Below, in pieces: positions 50,026-62,200 of a stretch of 64,000 nucleotides of DNA; within the stretch, counting starts at the first letter, position 1; every line of letters starts with the position of its first letter. This stretch comes from Gordius sp. MW1 (Eukaryota; Nematomorpha; Gordioida; Gordea; Gordiidae): contig OZ038529.1 in assembly GCA_964036665.1 (NCBI GenBank), positions 21,090,060-21,154,059 on the forward strand, written 5' to 3'. A program made the position numbers and the translations under genes. The notes under the pieces were generated by a model. The model was not told the DNA's origin, did no database searches, and saw only the letters and a list, made by a program, of their open reading frames with translations.

Positions 50026-53000
50026 CGGATTTTCGTCTGCTTTATATATTAAAAAATTTGAATTTGAATAATGTACAAAGCATCTAAAAGGAAAAAAATC
50101 AGAATTTGCGAATCTAAGTGTGTCAACCCTAAATTTTTTATACAGTGGCGTAGGCAGATTGCTTATAGGGGGGGGGGGGGAAGGATTAAAAAATTTAATA
50201 AATTATACTAAACAAAATACATTTGATATCAAGGACATTTTTGATTAAAATTTAAATCTCTTCGATATTGTTTGTGTAATCCCTTTCCTGCAAGTATACA
50301 ATATATTAAAAACTCTTAAATCTTCTCAATATGCTAATCAGGATTATTGTTTGAAGTAGAGACCTGCAACGAGCATTATAGGGTTATCCTCAGTCTCAAA
50401 CTGGCTTTTATTTCTTCCTACAAGTGACCCGTGGCTTAATTTTCTCTAATACCATTTGTAGCCCGAAAAAACCATTTGTGCCAGATATATTATAAAAATT
50501 TGATTCAATATTTATAAAAAAAATTTTATTGTTTGTTCAAATTTTAACCTTATCAAAATAAAATTAATAAGAAAATTTGGAATTGATTAAGTCATTATCG
50601 TATAGGGATAGCTAAAAAAATTATAAAAATTAAAAAACATCATTTTTTATAAAATTAATTACTCAAATAATTTTGCACCCCTAGCTCAGCTTTATTCACA
50701 CAAAAGCCCGGCCCGAACAACCTGGTTACTTTAAAGCCCACCGTTGCACAGCTACATTTTTTAAACAAAAAGCTTATCTATGATAAGTAATATTAATAGA
50801 AGCCTAAATTGGGTCAACTACCCTCTATATTGTAGAATTATTCATAGACAAATGGACTGCACAATCGCTATAAAAAGTGTTCCCTGTTAAGTAACTCGAA
50901 AGTTGAAGAAGATTTTTAAATAATTTAATGGAATTTTCAATATTTATTAATGTACTATTATAAACAATGCTTTGGGATAAGGGGTCATGTTAGATAGTCT
51001 TTTAAGACAGAGGTCTACATACCTAAAAATTATTAAGGCATAAATAGCTTTTACAAAAATATATAAATTATTTTTATGATATTGATTGCCAGGATACAAA
51101 AAAATAACATAGGAACATAGGAATAATAAAAAAGTAAAGATGTTTATTTGTTCAAAAGCATTATTCAATTTTAATTTGAATGATATAAATTTATACAATA
51201 AATTATTTATAATTTATGTAAACAAAATGCATAAACGATTTAAAAATTTTGCTGCTGAAAAACTTACTCTTTGTGTCATAAAGGTTTGAAATATTTAAAA
51301 GGATAATTACATGATTATAATTAAGGTGTCAAAATAATTAATTTTTAAAATGTATGCATGCTTAATGAGCGGTATGTTCTATGGAATATTACACTCCATT
51401 TACAAAAAAAGAGATTTTAAAAGTTCAAATGAAGCCTGCATGAATGAATCGTGCAAAACACTTTGTAAAATTACCATTTATTTTGAGTACTATTTATTAT
51501 TATTTGATAAACTACACCTCCTGCTACGGTCCCAAGTCCGTGTGCATAAAGTGGAGGGTTGGCGTCAGGTCGGTAACCGGCTATAAAAACCAACTCCAAA
51601 ATCCTGATAATTTAAAACAAAACTTTACGATAGAAAGCTAGAGCGTCCTCCAAAAACGACGCACACTGCGTTGCCCGCCCGTGCAATGTGAAAAATACAC
51701 AAGGATTATTGCCTGACTCGAAGGCTATTAAGAAATCAGTTGTGGAAAGAATGCGAATAAAGTGCTGGTATATGGGGGCATTGACGGGACGTCGCACAAC
51801 TGATAAAAAGAAGAAAGGTACATAATCACCTGCCTAGAGGCGAGGTGGATCGGATTCAATGTTTGGGAGTTAGGAGAATGATACAAACTATTCTACAGTA
51901 GGTCACCAAATCGTGTAAACGGGGTCGGTATCGTTCTAAGCGAATTGTCTAAGGACAAGGTGGTGGAAGTCAAGCGTTGTTACAACACGTTAATGTGGCT
52001 GAAGATTGCAGATCAAGGGGACCTCCATACCGTTATATGCGCCTATGCTCCCCAAATCGGGTGTATGGAAGCAGATAAAGACATATTCCTCGACTCATTT
52101 GAAAAGTAAATACACGGAATATGACAGGAAGAAAGAATAATTAAATAGGTCTACAAAAAAATTATACTGCAATCAAGCCTATAATTCTGATAGAGAATTT
52201 GCGCTGAATCATAATATATTTTTAGTGTTTTCAAAAATTGCTACTATAATCTATAGGATTAAATTAATATTTTTTTATTCGCACTAAGATAATGGTGAAA
52301 AGAAAAGAGACTTACATATGGTCCTTATCAATTTGGAGAAATTTGGTGGTGCTTAATAAAACAAAATATCCCTAACGCATATGCTCGCCTCATGGAAAAT
52401 ATTTATGAAGCCTAAAATTCGTGCGTTAGGACGACAGTTGGCAACTATAAAACTTTTCGGGTTAAAATTGCATTACATCAAGGATCTGCTTTAAGTCCCT
52501 TTTTATTTAATATATGTAAGGACACGATAACGAGAGACATTCAAAAGCCATCGCCATAGTGTATGGTATCCGTATATGATATAGTATTATGCGAAGAGAC
52601 AAAATAAAAATCAAAAAAACCTAAAAGTGGTCAAAGCGCTTAGCTGGTTATGGTTTAAAAGTCAACGATCGGAAACCGGTATACGTGGAGATGAACGTCA
52701 CAGGCATCCCATTGCTAGATGACCCCTAGAATACCCAAAAGTAGACAGGTTTACATACCTTGGCTCGATGTTTCATCAAGAGGGAGGTTGCATAGAAATC
52801 ACCGGATTATAGAGGGATGGCTTAAAATGGCAAAAAAATTCGGTGTACCAATATGGTGAAGAGCAAATCCAAATCCATTTTAAGACCGGTGTTACCCTAT
52901 GGAAGTGAAACATGGGTATAAAATACCACAGAAAAAAAAACTATTACAAGCCACGGAGATGAGAATGATACGGTGGACCTTGGGATACATTAAGGTCGAC

Positions 53001-54363
53001 CTTGTGACGAATGACCTAATCATGACAGAAATAAAAATTCAACCTAAGGCGGACATGATTAAATAGGCTAAGGTGTTATGGGCATATACTGAGAAGGGAG
53101 ACGAATGATGTAAATGAAAAAGTACTGGGCATGGAGGTACCGGGGAAGAGAGGAAGAGGACGACCCCGTGTCACGTGAAAAGGACAACTCGACAAAGTTA
53201 TAAATTCTAAGAATATTAATAAGGAAATGGCACATACAGATCAGGACGGAAGAAACTCATGAAAACAAACCTTACGATGTGGGACCAAATACGCGATAAA
53301 TAAGATTAAACATTTAAAAAGATTAAATAAATTCATTACTAATAATTTGGCTTGTATTAGTATCTTCTTCATATTTTAGAAGTTAAAATAGTTTAACAGG
53401 AAAATAGTTAAGAATTAAACTCCTATTCATTTTCGAACAAACAATAAGGCCGGATTATTGTGCATAATTAATTGCTCTTTATTTAAATTTGAATTTTAAA
53501 TTAATTTAGGTAATTAGATATTTCTAAGTCAACAATAAAGAGCCCGATTAATATCATTAAGAATTGAAATAAAGTTGGATTTTTTTAATTTCGATTCAGA
53601 GGGAGTTCTTACCATTAAACCCCCCCCCCTTTGCCAAAGCAATTGATGCTGTGTTAATTGTGGTCCCATAGAAACAATTGTTTTCACTAACAGTTAGCTA
53701 AACTTATGCTAAAAATCAAATAGCATTACTTTTTTATAACTTAATCTGATTTATATAGTAAAACCAATAAACAATGGTTAGTTATAATTTTAACTAACTT
53801 CAGATTCCTATTCATGATTAGCGATCTACATTCATCCTCAATCATAAAATCATAAATGATAGAATTGCGTCGAGTTTTTGCTATATGTAAAATACAATTA
53901 GTTCAAAAAGTCATACAATATAATGTAAGATTAAAAAAGAGCGCTTTGCCAAGAATCCAAACTAATTATAAAAAAATGAATTTAAATTTGCGACTGGTTG
54001 TTATAATAAAATACAGCGGAGTAGTTTGGAGGGGATCGCTAAAGTATCAAATGCTCTTTTATGATTACCAATTTTAGGGATATAAATTTTTAAAATTAGA
54101 ACAAACTGTAAATACCCTGAAAATTCTAAAATATTTGAATCAATGCAACATAATATCTCGTATCATATTAATCACATTTAATCGATCATATGAGGAGGAA
54201 TCGCAGTAATAAAAACAAATGTAATTATAACAAAATAATTACAGTCTAACAAATCGCAGTGTATATTTAAAGATCATTCTAATATATATATATATTAAGA
54301 GAATATAAAAATTATGAAACATTGTTTTCAAAATGGGTGTGAAATGGTACAAAAAAATGTTTA
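50026..54363. other. Spacer between MANBA start and OST3/6 stop
   Basis: About 4.3 kb, mostly AT-rich. It contains a poly-G repeat beginning CAGTGGCGTAGGCAG at 50143, a GC-rich CCCGGCCCGAAC fragment near 50705, a decayed RTE LINE (separate entry) and a poly-C stretch near 53620. The MANBA promoter should lie just above 50025; no clear motif can be named. No further host gene was found. Confidence 0.6.
51500..53300 (+). mobile_element. Decayed RTE-type LINE, near full span
   Basis: Pieces follow the RTE order on the + strand: ALTGRR (start of the endonuclease region, ~51775), RNGVGIVLSEL-like and WLKIADQGDLHTVICAYAPQ (endonuclease, ~51915-52060), TTVGNYKTF and HQGSALSPFLFNI (RT, ~52430-52520), FTYLGSMFHQEGG (~52750), and EVPGKRGRGRPRVT (~53130). 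Many stops and frame changes show it is old and inactive. The 26378-26840 fragment has the same tail. It keeps the RT block that the palindrome's LINE lacks. Confidence 0.75.
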
Positions 54364-57300
54364 TCATTTGAAGAGGAAGCTGTAAGGATAATTTTGATAT
54401 TTTGAACGGAATATGGAAAGGAGCTGGCTAAAGAAAATGGCCAATAAAGTCAAACCAACGATCACCATTCCTAAATAATGTTACATAATATAATATTTAT
54501 GATGTGAAATAGCTGAGGAATTTACTCCAAAACAGCAACTATAAATATATTCTTCGTCTAGCTTAGTGGATATGTCAAGTTATCTAATTTAGATGTTAAC
54601 TAAAGATTAGAATTCAAATATTGAACAAAATTTATAAAATGCTGTGAAAGATAAAATTCTGCTAGTGTTGTAAAAACGGCTGGGTTTTGTTTGGTCAACC
54701 TTCGGTTTTAATCGACTAAACATAAGCAAACACATGGTTTTTTTGGTCTCTTGTTTAGTCGGTGTCTACTGAGAACAAAATACCAAAAAACCATTGGTCT
54801 GTTTATGTTTAGTTAACTAAAACCAAAAGTCGACCAAACGAAACCCACCCGTTTTTACAAAACTAATATGCTAAGCAAATAGGCCCCTTTTTAATAAAGT
54901 TCGACCCAGACATAATATATCTTAAATTTTATTTTTAAAAATAATAATTTAATGCTTTGCATTATTAAAATACGTCCTGTAAAGGTATATAACGTCCAAA
55001 TTTATTGTAGATAATTTAAGTTTGAGGACAACTCTACTGCCCCTTATTACAATTAATTTATTATGGCTATTTCATAAATTATCGTAATGTATCAATATCT
55101 TAAGCTCCTTGCATGGGCGTAGGGCGTAGCTAAGGGGCAGGGAGGGGCGGCGGTCCCCTCTAAATCCAAAAATTTGTTGAAATTTATTAAAATTAGTGCT
55201 AAAATTTCAAATAATGACCATTTTGCCCCTCCCTAAATCTTTATTGTCCCCCTCTAATCTCAATGCTGGCTATACCTGGCTCCTAGAATTATTTTTTAGC
55301 ATAATTAAAATGGTAAAAATATAAAAAAAATAAAAATTATATATGTAGTATTATAAATTGTTCACCTTTTCGAACGGTGAGATTTAACCTTTTCCTCGGA
55401 ACTCCTGCCTCTTTGATAAGGATTAATCCCAAGGTTATGGCACAATTGAGCGCTATAACGATGTAACTTTCGGCTACGAATTGCGAATTACCTCCGGGAG
55501 CTATATACTTCTACAAGTTCCAAAGGATTTTCGTGATAATAATATAATACTTTATTTAAAAGTTGATAAAAAAAATTAAGTTAAAAGAGATATCGAAAAA
55601 AGAACAAATACAGACCAAATGAGTTTAGGGATATTTTGATTTATGCAACAAAATGTTCAGGTTTAATATTTGAGAAAAGTAAATTACATTCAAAGTTTTA
55701 AGACAAAATTGAAAAAACACTTTTCCTCAAACAAATTTAGAAATAAATTATTTAGTAATGTAGTAATGATAAAAAGCATAATAATTTATGGTGGATATAT
55801 TTAGTTAACATTAAAAGCATCCTTAATAAAAACAATGCAACCTAAAATAAATTTCATATGCATTTTAGATATCTATTTTAAAAATTGACATGTAAAGCAA
55901 AGTAATTTTATCCACAAACTAAATATCAATGACTTACAACTTCATTATTTCTTGGGTTGTTGTACATAAAGGGTGGCCCTCTAATCTTGTTCCACATTTG
56001 ACCAGAAATCATGATAAAGATGAATAACTATCACACAAAAACAACAACAAATTTTAATTCCAAAATGATAAATATTGAATACTAATATACATGAATTTTT
56101 ATTTAGCTCACTATAGCCAATGTTGCCCAAATGTAAGGGGAAGCTAAAACTGTAACTTTTTGTCGATTCCAATATAAAAGTCCAAGTATAGAAATAACCA
56201 AAAAAGTGACAGTGATGAAACGACCATAATTAACTGGATGATAGATTGAAATCTAAATTATGTAAGTTTTTAATTTAATAAATTAACAGAAAAAATGTAT
56301 TTAATGATTAAATGATGTATACAATGTGCAACCTGTATTTTGGTTTTGCTTGCTATCCACATAGCCATAGCTTCTGCTTGAAATCCAAACCTTTAATATG
56401 ATAATTAAATATTATTAACTCAAACTAAGTCATACTAATTTATCCATGCTAAAAATGATAAATAATTCTCAAAGGTTTAGCACACATCTACCTCAAAAGT
56501 TACGTGAGATTTCAATTGTTTTTTGAATACATTTATAAAAACCAATTGATGTTGAAAATGTATAACTTTTAAAATGTATATATCAATATTATTATATAAT
56601 TTTTGAAACCCAATATTTAATCTCTATTATTGCTTTAATTAAAGTATGATTACTGGTATATTTATTTAAGATTTAATTGTATTCTATTTTTCAATAAAAT
56701 TGCACACTTTGCCTTATAGTAATAAAATGACCTTTTTTGATTTTGGCAGTCGCTAAGGAAATTAATTAATTATAGCACTATTCAATTAAAAACAAAAATT
56801 ACTTTGTAATTTATGAGACTTATTATGATTCAGATAGCTCTTATCTGCCAGCCATTAAAGATGCAGGGTATCTATTTTCAGCATAAACTTTCACAAGTAG
56901 TCTTATTTTTAAAAAAAATATAAAGGTTCTTTTAAAATATTAATGTATTGCATGAGCATTAAAATGAAATAATCACTTTTCTAATGGATAAAATTCCTTA
57001 TTGATATTTAAATCATTTGAGGGAAGAAACAATATTTGTGGAGCATGATTCATTTTCATCTAATGAAAATCAAATAATAAATGATAATATCACAAATACA
57101 TATTATTATAATAAATACCATTTCAAAGACTTTTGGAGCATTATCAAAGTCAACACTGGCGAAGAAAAGTTTGGATGAGAATCCTTTAGAGTGTTTCCAT
57201 GACTGAGCAAGAAGCTTAAATTGTTGATGGGCATCTCTATCATTAAGATTATTAATGCCATAAAAATTAAATTTACTTGCACACTTTACAATTATGCTGT

Positions 57301-57538
57301 GGATTTAATGCTGTAAATATAATAAACATAGAGTAAGATCTTGGTTTTTTTGTCATAGTAGTAAAAAGGGGAAAGGACAAGGGTAAAATAACTTTAGATT
57401 TTGTTAATTGCATAAGTTCTTTAACCCTTTCATCCTGCTCTTCCTAAAAACTACTTTATGACTTTGTTTTAAATTTACTGTCCCAATCATGCTTGACAAT
57501 CCATACAGGCAGCAAATTAAAAATACCAACTTCATCAT
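54364..57538 (-). CDS. MAGT1: Oligosaccharyltransferase subunit OST3/OST6 (MAGT1/TUSC3)
   Basis: Oxidoreductase subunit of the ER oligosaccharyltransferase; its thioredoxin-like lumenal domain helps N-glycosylate sites near cysteines. Exons from 5' to 3': 57538-57479, 57443-57277, 57236-57119, 57059-56977, 56390-56333, 56252-56112, 56027-55938, 55510-55366, 54470-54364. Phases agree throughout and give 322 residues, normal for the family. A signal peptide ([19 protein letters not shown]) leads. The redox motif CKVC is at about residues 72-75, followed by [25 protein letters not shown] and APQILFLP. Four C-terminal membrane segments include [37 protein letters not shown] and [20 protein letters not shown]. 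Introns: 35, 40, 59, 586, 80, 84, 427 and 895 nt. Intron 8 contains two MITEs. Both active-site cysteines are present. One gene appears to serve for both vertebrate paralogues, so the symbol denotes the family. Confidence 0.95.
54663..54866. mobile_element. Foldback MITE, GTAAAAACGGCTGG family
   Basis: The left end AGTGTTGTAAAAACGGCTGG and the right end CACCCGTTTTTACAAAACT are inverted complements. Inside, GGTTTTAATCGACTAAACAT pairs with ATGTTTAGTTAACTAAAACC. The whole 200 bp can fold as a hairpin. It lies in OST3/6 intron 8. Confidence 0.75.
55112..55283. mobile_element. MITE, GGCGTAGCCAGG/poly-C family
   Basis: It starts GCATGGGCGTAGGGCGTAGC and ends GCTGGCTATACCTGGC. The body has CCCCTCTAAATCCAAAAATT and TTTTGCCCCTCCCTAAATC, nearly the same as in the copy at 63092-63279. 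It lies in OST3/6 intron 8. Confidence 0.7.
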
Positions 57539-59264
57539 GTCGAAACGAAATGAATGTAGTGTAAAAACGCAAAACACGTGTATTATTTTAATAAGCTATC
57601 AACAAAACAGCTGAATGGTCGATTCAGTTGCAATTGACCAAAGAGCAAATAACAAATTAATGTCTACGAAAATGCATTTGTCGATTAAAATGTGTGCATC
57701 TAATCCTAACCCAAACCCTAACCTAAAACCCCGACCTAAAACACTAACCTTAACGTTTTCGTCTCTGTAAACCCCTCTCAAGGAGCATTTTCGTTAAATA
57801 TTCATAGACATTCGTAGACATTCATAGATATTTGGTCAGTTAAACTTTGGTCGAATGCACCGATACGGAATGGTCTCCGTGAACGCTTGCTGTTTTTTTT
57901 TCATTAATACTATGGTCCTTGTAAAACTTGTACAGAGCCAAACATCCATCGCTTTAGAGACATAATTCAGCAGCACTTTATTTGACACCTAAGTTGGCGG
58001 CAGGGTAAACTTGTATTTACTTTCATGTTGCCTAGGTGCTAACAAATTTTTATGCAATATGTCGATTTTCTCTTTCTTATCCCTATTATTTAAAGTATTT
58101 TACAATATTCTATTAGTTAAATCATAAATAAAGTGCATATTTTACAAGACCTAATTTCAAATTCACCCAATTAACGATTAAAATTCAACTATAAAACGTC
58201 ATAGTTTTCATACAAATCTATTATAAAGGCATGATTTTTTAATTTCAGAATATTTTGTAAAATTAATAAAGGCTCATTAATTTTCCCCAATGCGCTTTAT
58301 TAAAATTTGTTCTAATGTCATTGACGAAAGTTTTAAGGCTAAATATTCTGGGGCATTTGATGGATTTTTTTTTGGTTTTACTAGGGGTTAAAATGTGGAC
58401 TTATATAGCATTGGTGCAAAAAACAGTGGCGTATTTGGCCCTTTGAGATTTTTAATATTATCTGAGTTTGTTATGTTATTAATATGATGACGATATCATT
58501 AACAAATTGCATAAACATGACACCGGAAGCACCTACAAACCTTTATCTAACATATGCAAGCGATTATCTATTTTGTCAAGTGAGACATGCAATTAGCCCT
58601 TATGATAACTTTGTTTAATTGATAACCCCACCCACATATGTATATGCTTGTATGGGAAAAATGGAATAGCTGGTCACGCAGATGGAGTTAGTAACGACTA
58701 TTAATAGCACAATATTATTTAAATTATTTTAATCAATATAATTTTAATTTACTAAATTGATTTATAAATAAGGGGGAGAGGATTCCATAAAAAAAATTTC
58801 GTAAGCTTAGATTTATATGCAGAATTAACTTATTACTGTTGTTTTAAATTGACAAATTGCCGCAGTGAGATCGCCCTCTCTTCCAGCTACGAATAAACAA
58901 AATGAAATCACTAACTCAAGAGGCGGGTGATTTAATACTATTGATAATAATTTATGTGATTGTAACGTTCCATCATTTTATTAACTTCTTTTATAATGTT
59001 TTTGTTCATCTACACGCCTCATCAAAAATTAAATATTTTAAAAACTACAATTTACTTAACCATCTTATTCCAAAAATTGTATAACATAAGTTTTAAACTA
59101 AGGTATTTTGATATGGGTTACGTTTAGCCTATTGGCTGATTAGAAGCGATTATACATACTTAATTTATCAACTTTTAGCCACTTGTGTTGCATGTTGTGA
59201 GATGTCATTTATAAACACATTTAGTGAAATGTAACCAATTACTGCCCATTAATTCATTCAGCAC
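57539..59264. other. Divergent spacer between OST3/6 and WDR3, with a MITE
   Basis: It should hold the promoters of both genes. A MITE-like segment at about 57655-57825 has inverted ends (AATGTCTACGAAAATG against CATTTTCGTT and TTCGTAGACATT) and a near-tandem run of ATTCATAGAC. The rest is AT-rich with no recognisable gene; the 60-codon frame at 58902 is hydrophobic but unsupported. No clear core promoter motif can be named. Confidence 0.55.
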
Positions 59265-62200
59265 ATGGGTTTGGTTAAAGATTATCTGAGATACGAGCAG
59301 GATCAAATTCTAAATAGTATAACTGGACCCAAAGGAAATATTAGTTTTTTCAAAAATGGTAGGTACTGTAGTACGACATCTGGGGAAAATATCAGAATTT
59401 GGGATTTGAAGACTTCCAATAATGTAAAAAAACTAATCATCTCATATTTAACTTTTAGATTAAAACTCATTTTGGAGATAACATACCAGCCACTATACTT
59501 AAAATTAATCCATTGAATTTGAATATTGCGGTTGGCTATCAAGATGGGTCAATAAAGTTGTTTAAAGATGCTGATCAAGAAAGTCAAATTGAATTTCATG
59601 GACATAAAACTGCGATAACATCTTTAAATTTTGATAATTTGGGGCATAGACTGGTGTCAGGATCTCAGGTATTAAGTGGAAAATATGTTAAATTTTAATT
59701 GTAGGATACAAATCTTGTTATTTGGGATTTGACTAGTGAAACTGGAATGTTTCGGTTAAGGGGCCATAAGGGCAACATTACTCAATGTGCCTTTTTATCT
59801 TTGCCTAACAAAAGCTTCATTCATAATACACTCAGTCAAATAAATTCTGAAGAGGAAGATATATTAGTGTCATCCTCTAAAGATGGAACAATTAAATTTT
59901 GGGACATAAAATCACAACATTGTTTTAAAACCTTACTAGAACATACATCAGAAGTTTGGGATCTCATACTATTTACACAGAATGAGAGTAAATTTGCATC
60001 TTACAGTGCTGATGATTTAATACTATCATCAAAATCATTACGCCTTTTATCAATATCATCAGATAATGGACTCCGCCTATGGGATATTTTGTTTCATAAT
60101 GTAATAAATATCTTTTAAATTAAGTTAATATAATTTTAGGGGCTTAAAAGTTCAGATGAATCAAATGATAACTTTGAAGACTCCAACATTTACAACAAGA
60201 TAGATGTAAAATATATTGGTCATGTTATGAGAAATACAAAATTGAATGGCACTCATTTAAATATTGATCAACATTTTCAATATTTTGGTAATTGTGTAAT
60301 TTATGAAATTTGTTAAATTTATTATCTTCTTTAATCTACCTTCAAATTCAATTTATCACATTAAGTGTGATGGTTTTGGTCTTTTGCATATCATGTACAT
60401 GCTATGATTAATACCATGGTAAAATTTAAGGTCATTATGGAGTAACTTTTTATAAATATTTTTTGAAAAATATGACACATTTATCTGTATATTATAGTTG
60501 TTTGATTCAAAAAATAATTTTTTTTTATTATATAATTATTATTGGACAAAAATGTAATTTCTCTCATGCAATGACTTCAGTTGCCCATGCCTAGAAGAAT
60601 TTATTAATCTGGTATTTCAATTTAAATTTTATTCAAACCTAATTTAATGACGTGTAGGTTGCCATGGCAACGACAACGTGCTCTCTATCTATCACGTGAC
60701 CGATACCGGGGCCCTGAACAAGCGTTTCCGCAAAAGATCTTCCAAACTCCACGAGGGATCGCGTCCCGCCAGGGAAATCGCAGACGAAATTAAATTGGTC
60801 TCCGAAATAATTGTAGACGGGGCTAAAATTAAATCTTTCGACATGATTCGCACAAAGGCTAAGAGAAAGATTTTAAAAAAGATATCCGCCGATGAAGAAG
60901 ATCTATTACAAGTATGCTTTTGACAGAGGCGTACGCAGGATTTTATTTCGGGGGTGGTTTTTAATTTTCTGGGGGGTGGTTTTAAATAAAAATCATCTTA
61001 ATTTTATAATATATTTAAATACAAACACATTCACAAAAGATAATATTTATTATAAACGTCATATTATAGTTAATTAAGTAAAACTCATTTCATAATATTT
61101 ATTATATAATGCGATATTAGAAAATAAAAAAAAAATTTCGAAATCCGTGGGAATGGTTTGATCCGAAATCCACCCCCTTGCGTACGCCACTGGCTTTTGA
61201 TATTTTATTCTTTGTGGGACCTATTAAAGACTAAGCGAAATTGTAGGGGTCTTCTTACATATTGGTTACCGAAAATTATAAATTCTAATGATTTTTTATT
61301 AATCTTTATGTCCCAGGACCCGACATTTTATTAATGTAATATTTTTTGGATACTGAGAAGTTAAAATGTCATTAGATTCTCATTGTCCATTTAACAAGTA
61401 TCATAAAACGTTAACGCGATTTTTATACAAGGATCGATGGCATCTTAGTTTAGATGTGGCTTAATTTTATTAGTCATCGGTAAATTATATTTTGTGTACA
61501 ACAATTAAACTAATTAGTAAATCTAATTGATTAAGCTAATTAATCTAAAATGTTGATATCTTTAAAAGAAATGATTTCAAAATTCCCTTTATCATCCGTG
61601 TCCACTAGCTTTAACCTGACCGGAGGAGCATTGAAACCTGCCTCGGTTACCCCTTGCCAAAATATTAAAATTTGAATCGCATCCATTATTTTTTTGGTAG
61701 TCTCTAAAAGCGGTTTGGATAAGTTATTGACAGGGAGGTGCAGTTTCCCTTTTAAAACCAAAACTCTTGGCTGCGTCTTAAAACGCGATTTGCTTTAACA
61801 AAACCAAATACATATTAAAAATTCTTTAATATGGTGCACCACGCAAATCGCTAATTGATTTAGTAGCTAGTAAGGCTTCAAGATAATATGACTCGCGGGA
61901 TAACAGCTGTGTTTTGACGCGTATAGGCATTTTAGCCTCACTTCAAAATTAGAGAGAAATTGTGGTTTAAAATAGTAAAAATATATGATCTTGCCACCCT
62001 CCCATCAAAGCTTCAAAATGGTAACGCCCATACTTTATATATGTATAACTCTCGAAAGATCCACTATCAGGCCGCAAAAGGGTATCTCCATTTTTATTTA
62101 AATTTAATTCATTTAAATGTTTTCTATTTATTTCATTCACTTTCACAAAATATGTATTTCTTAAATAATAATAATTAACTTATATATATTTAAAAGATAA

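Noticed and set aside
55981-56172. 63-residue frame on the - strand within OST3/6
   Set aside because: It is out of frame with the two real exons at 56252-56112 and 56027-55938.
56795-56880. Possible extra OST3/6 exon encoding DKSYLNHNK
   Set aside because: The joins 56977 to 56390 already give correct phase and exact family spacing; adding this segment would lengthen the loop.
57700-57735. Telomere-like CCCTAACC repeats
   Set aside because: Only a few irregular copies inside a MITE-like segment; not a telomere.
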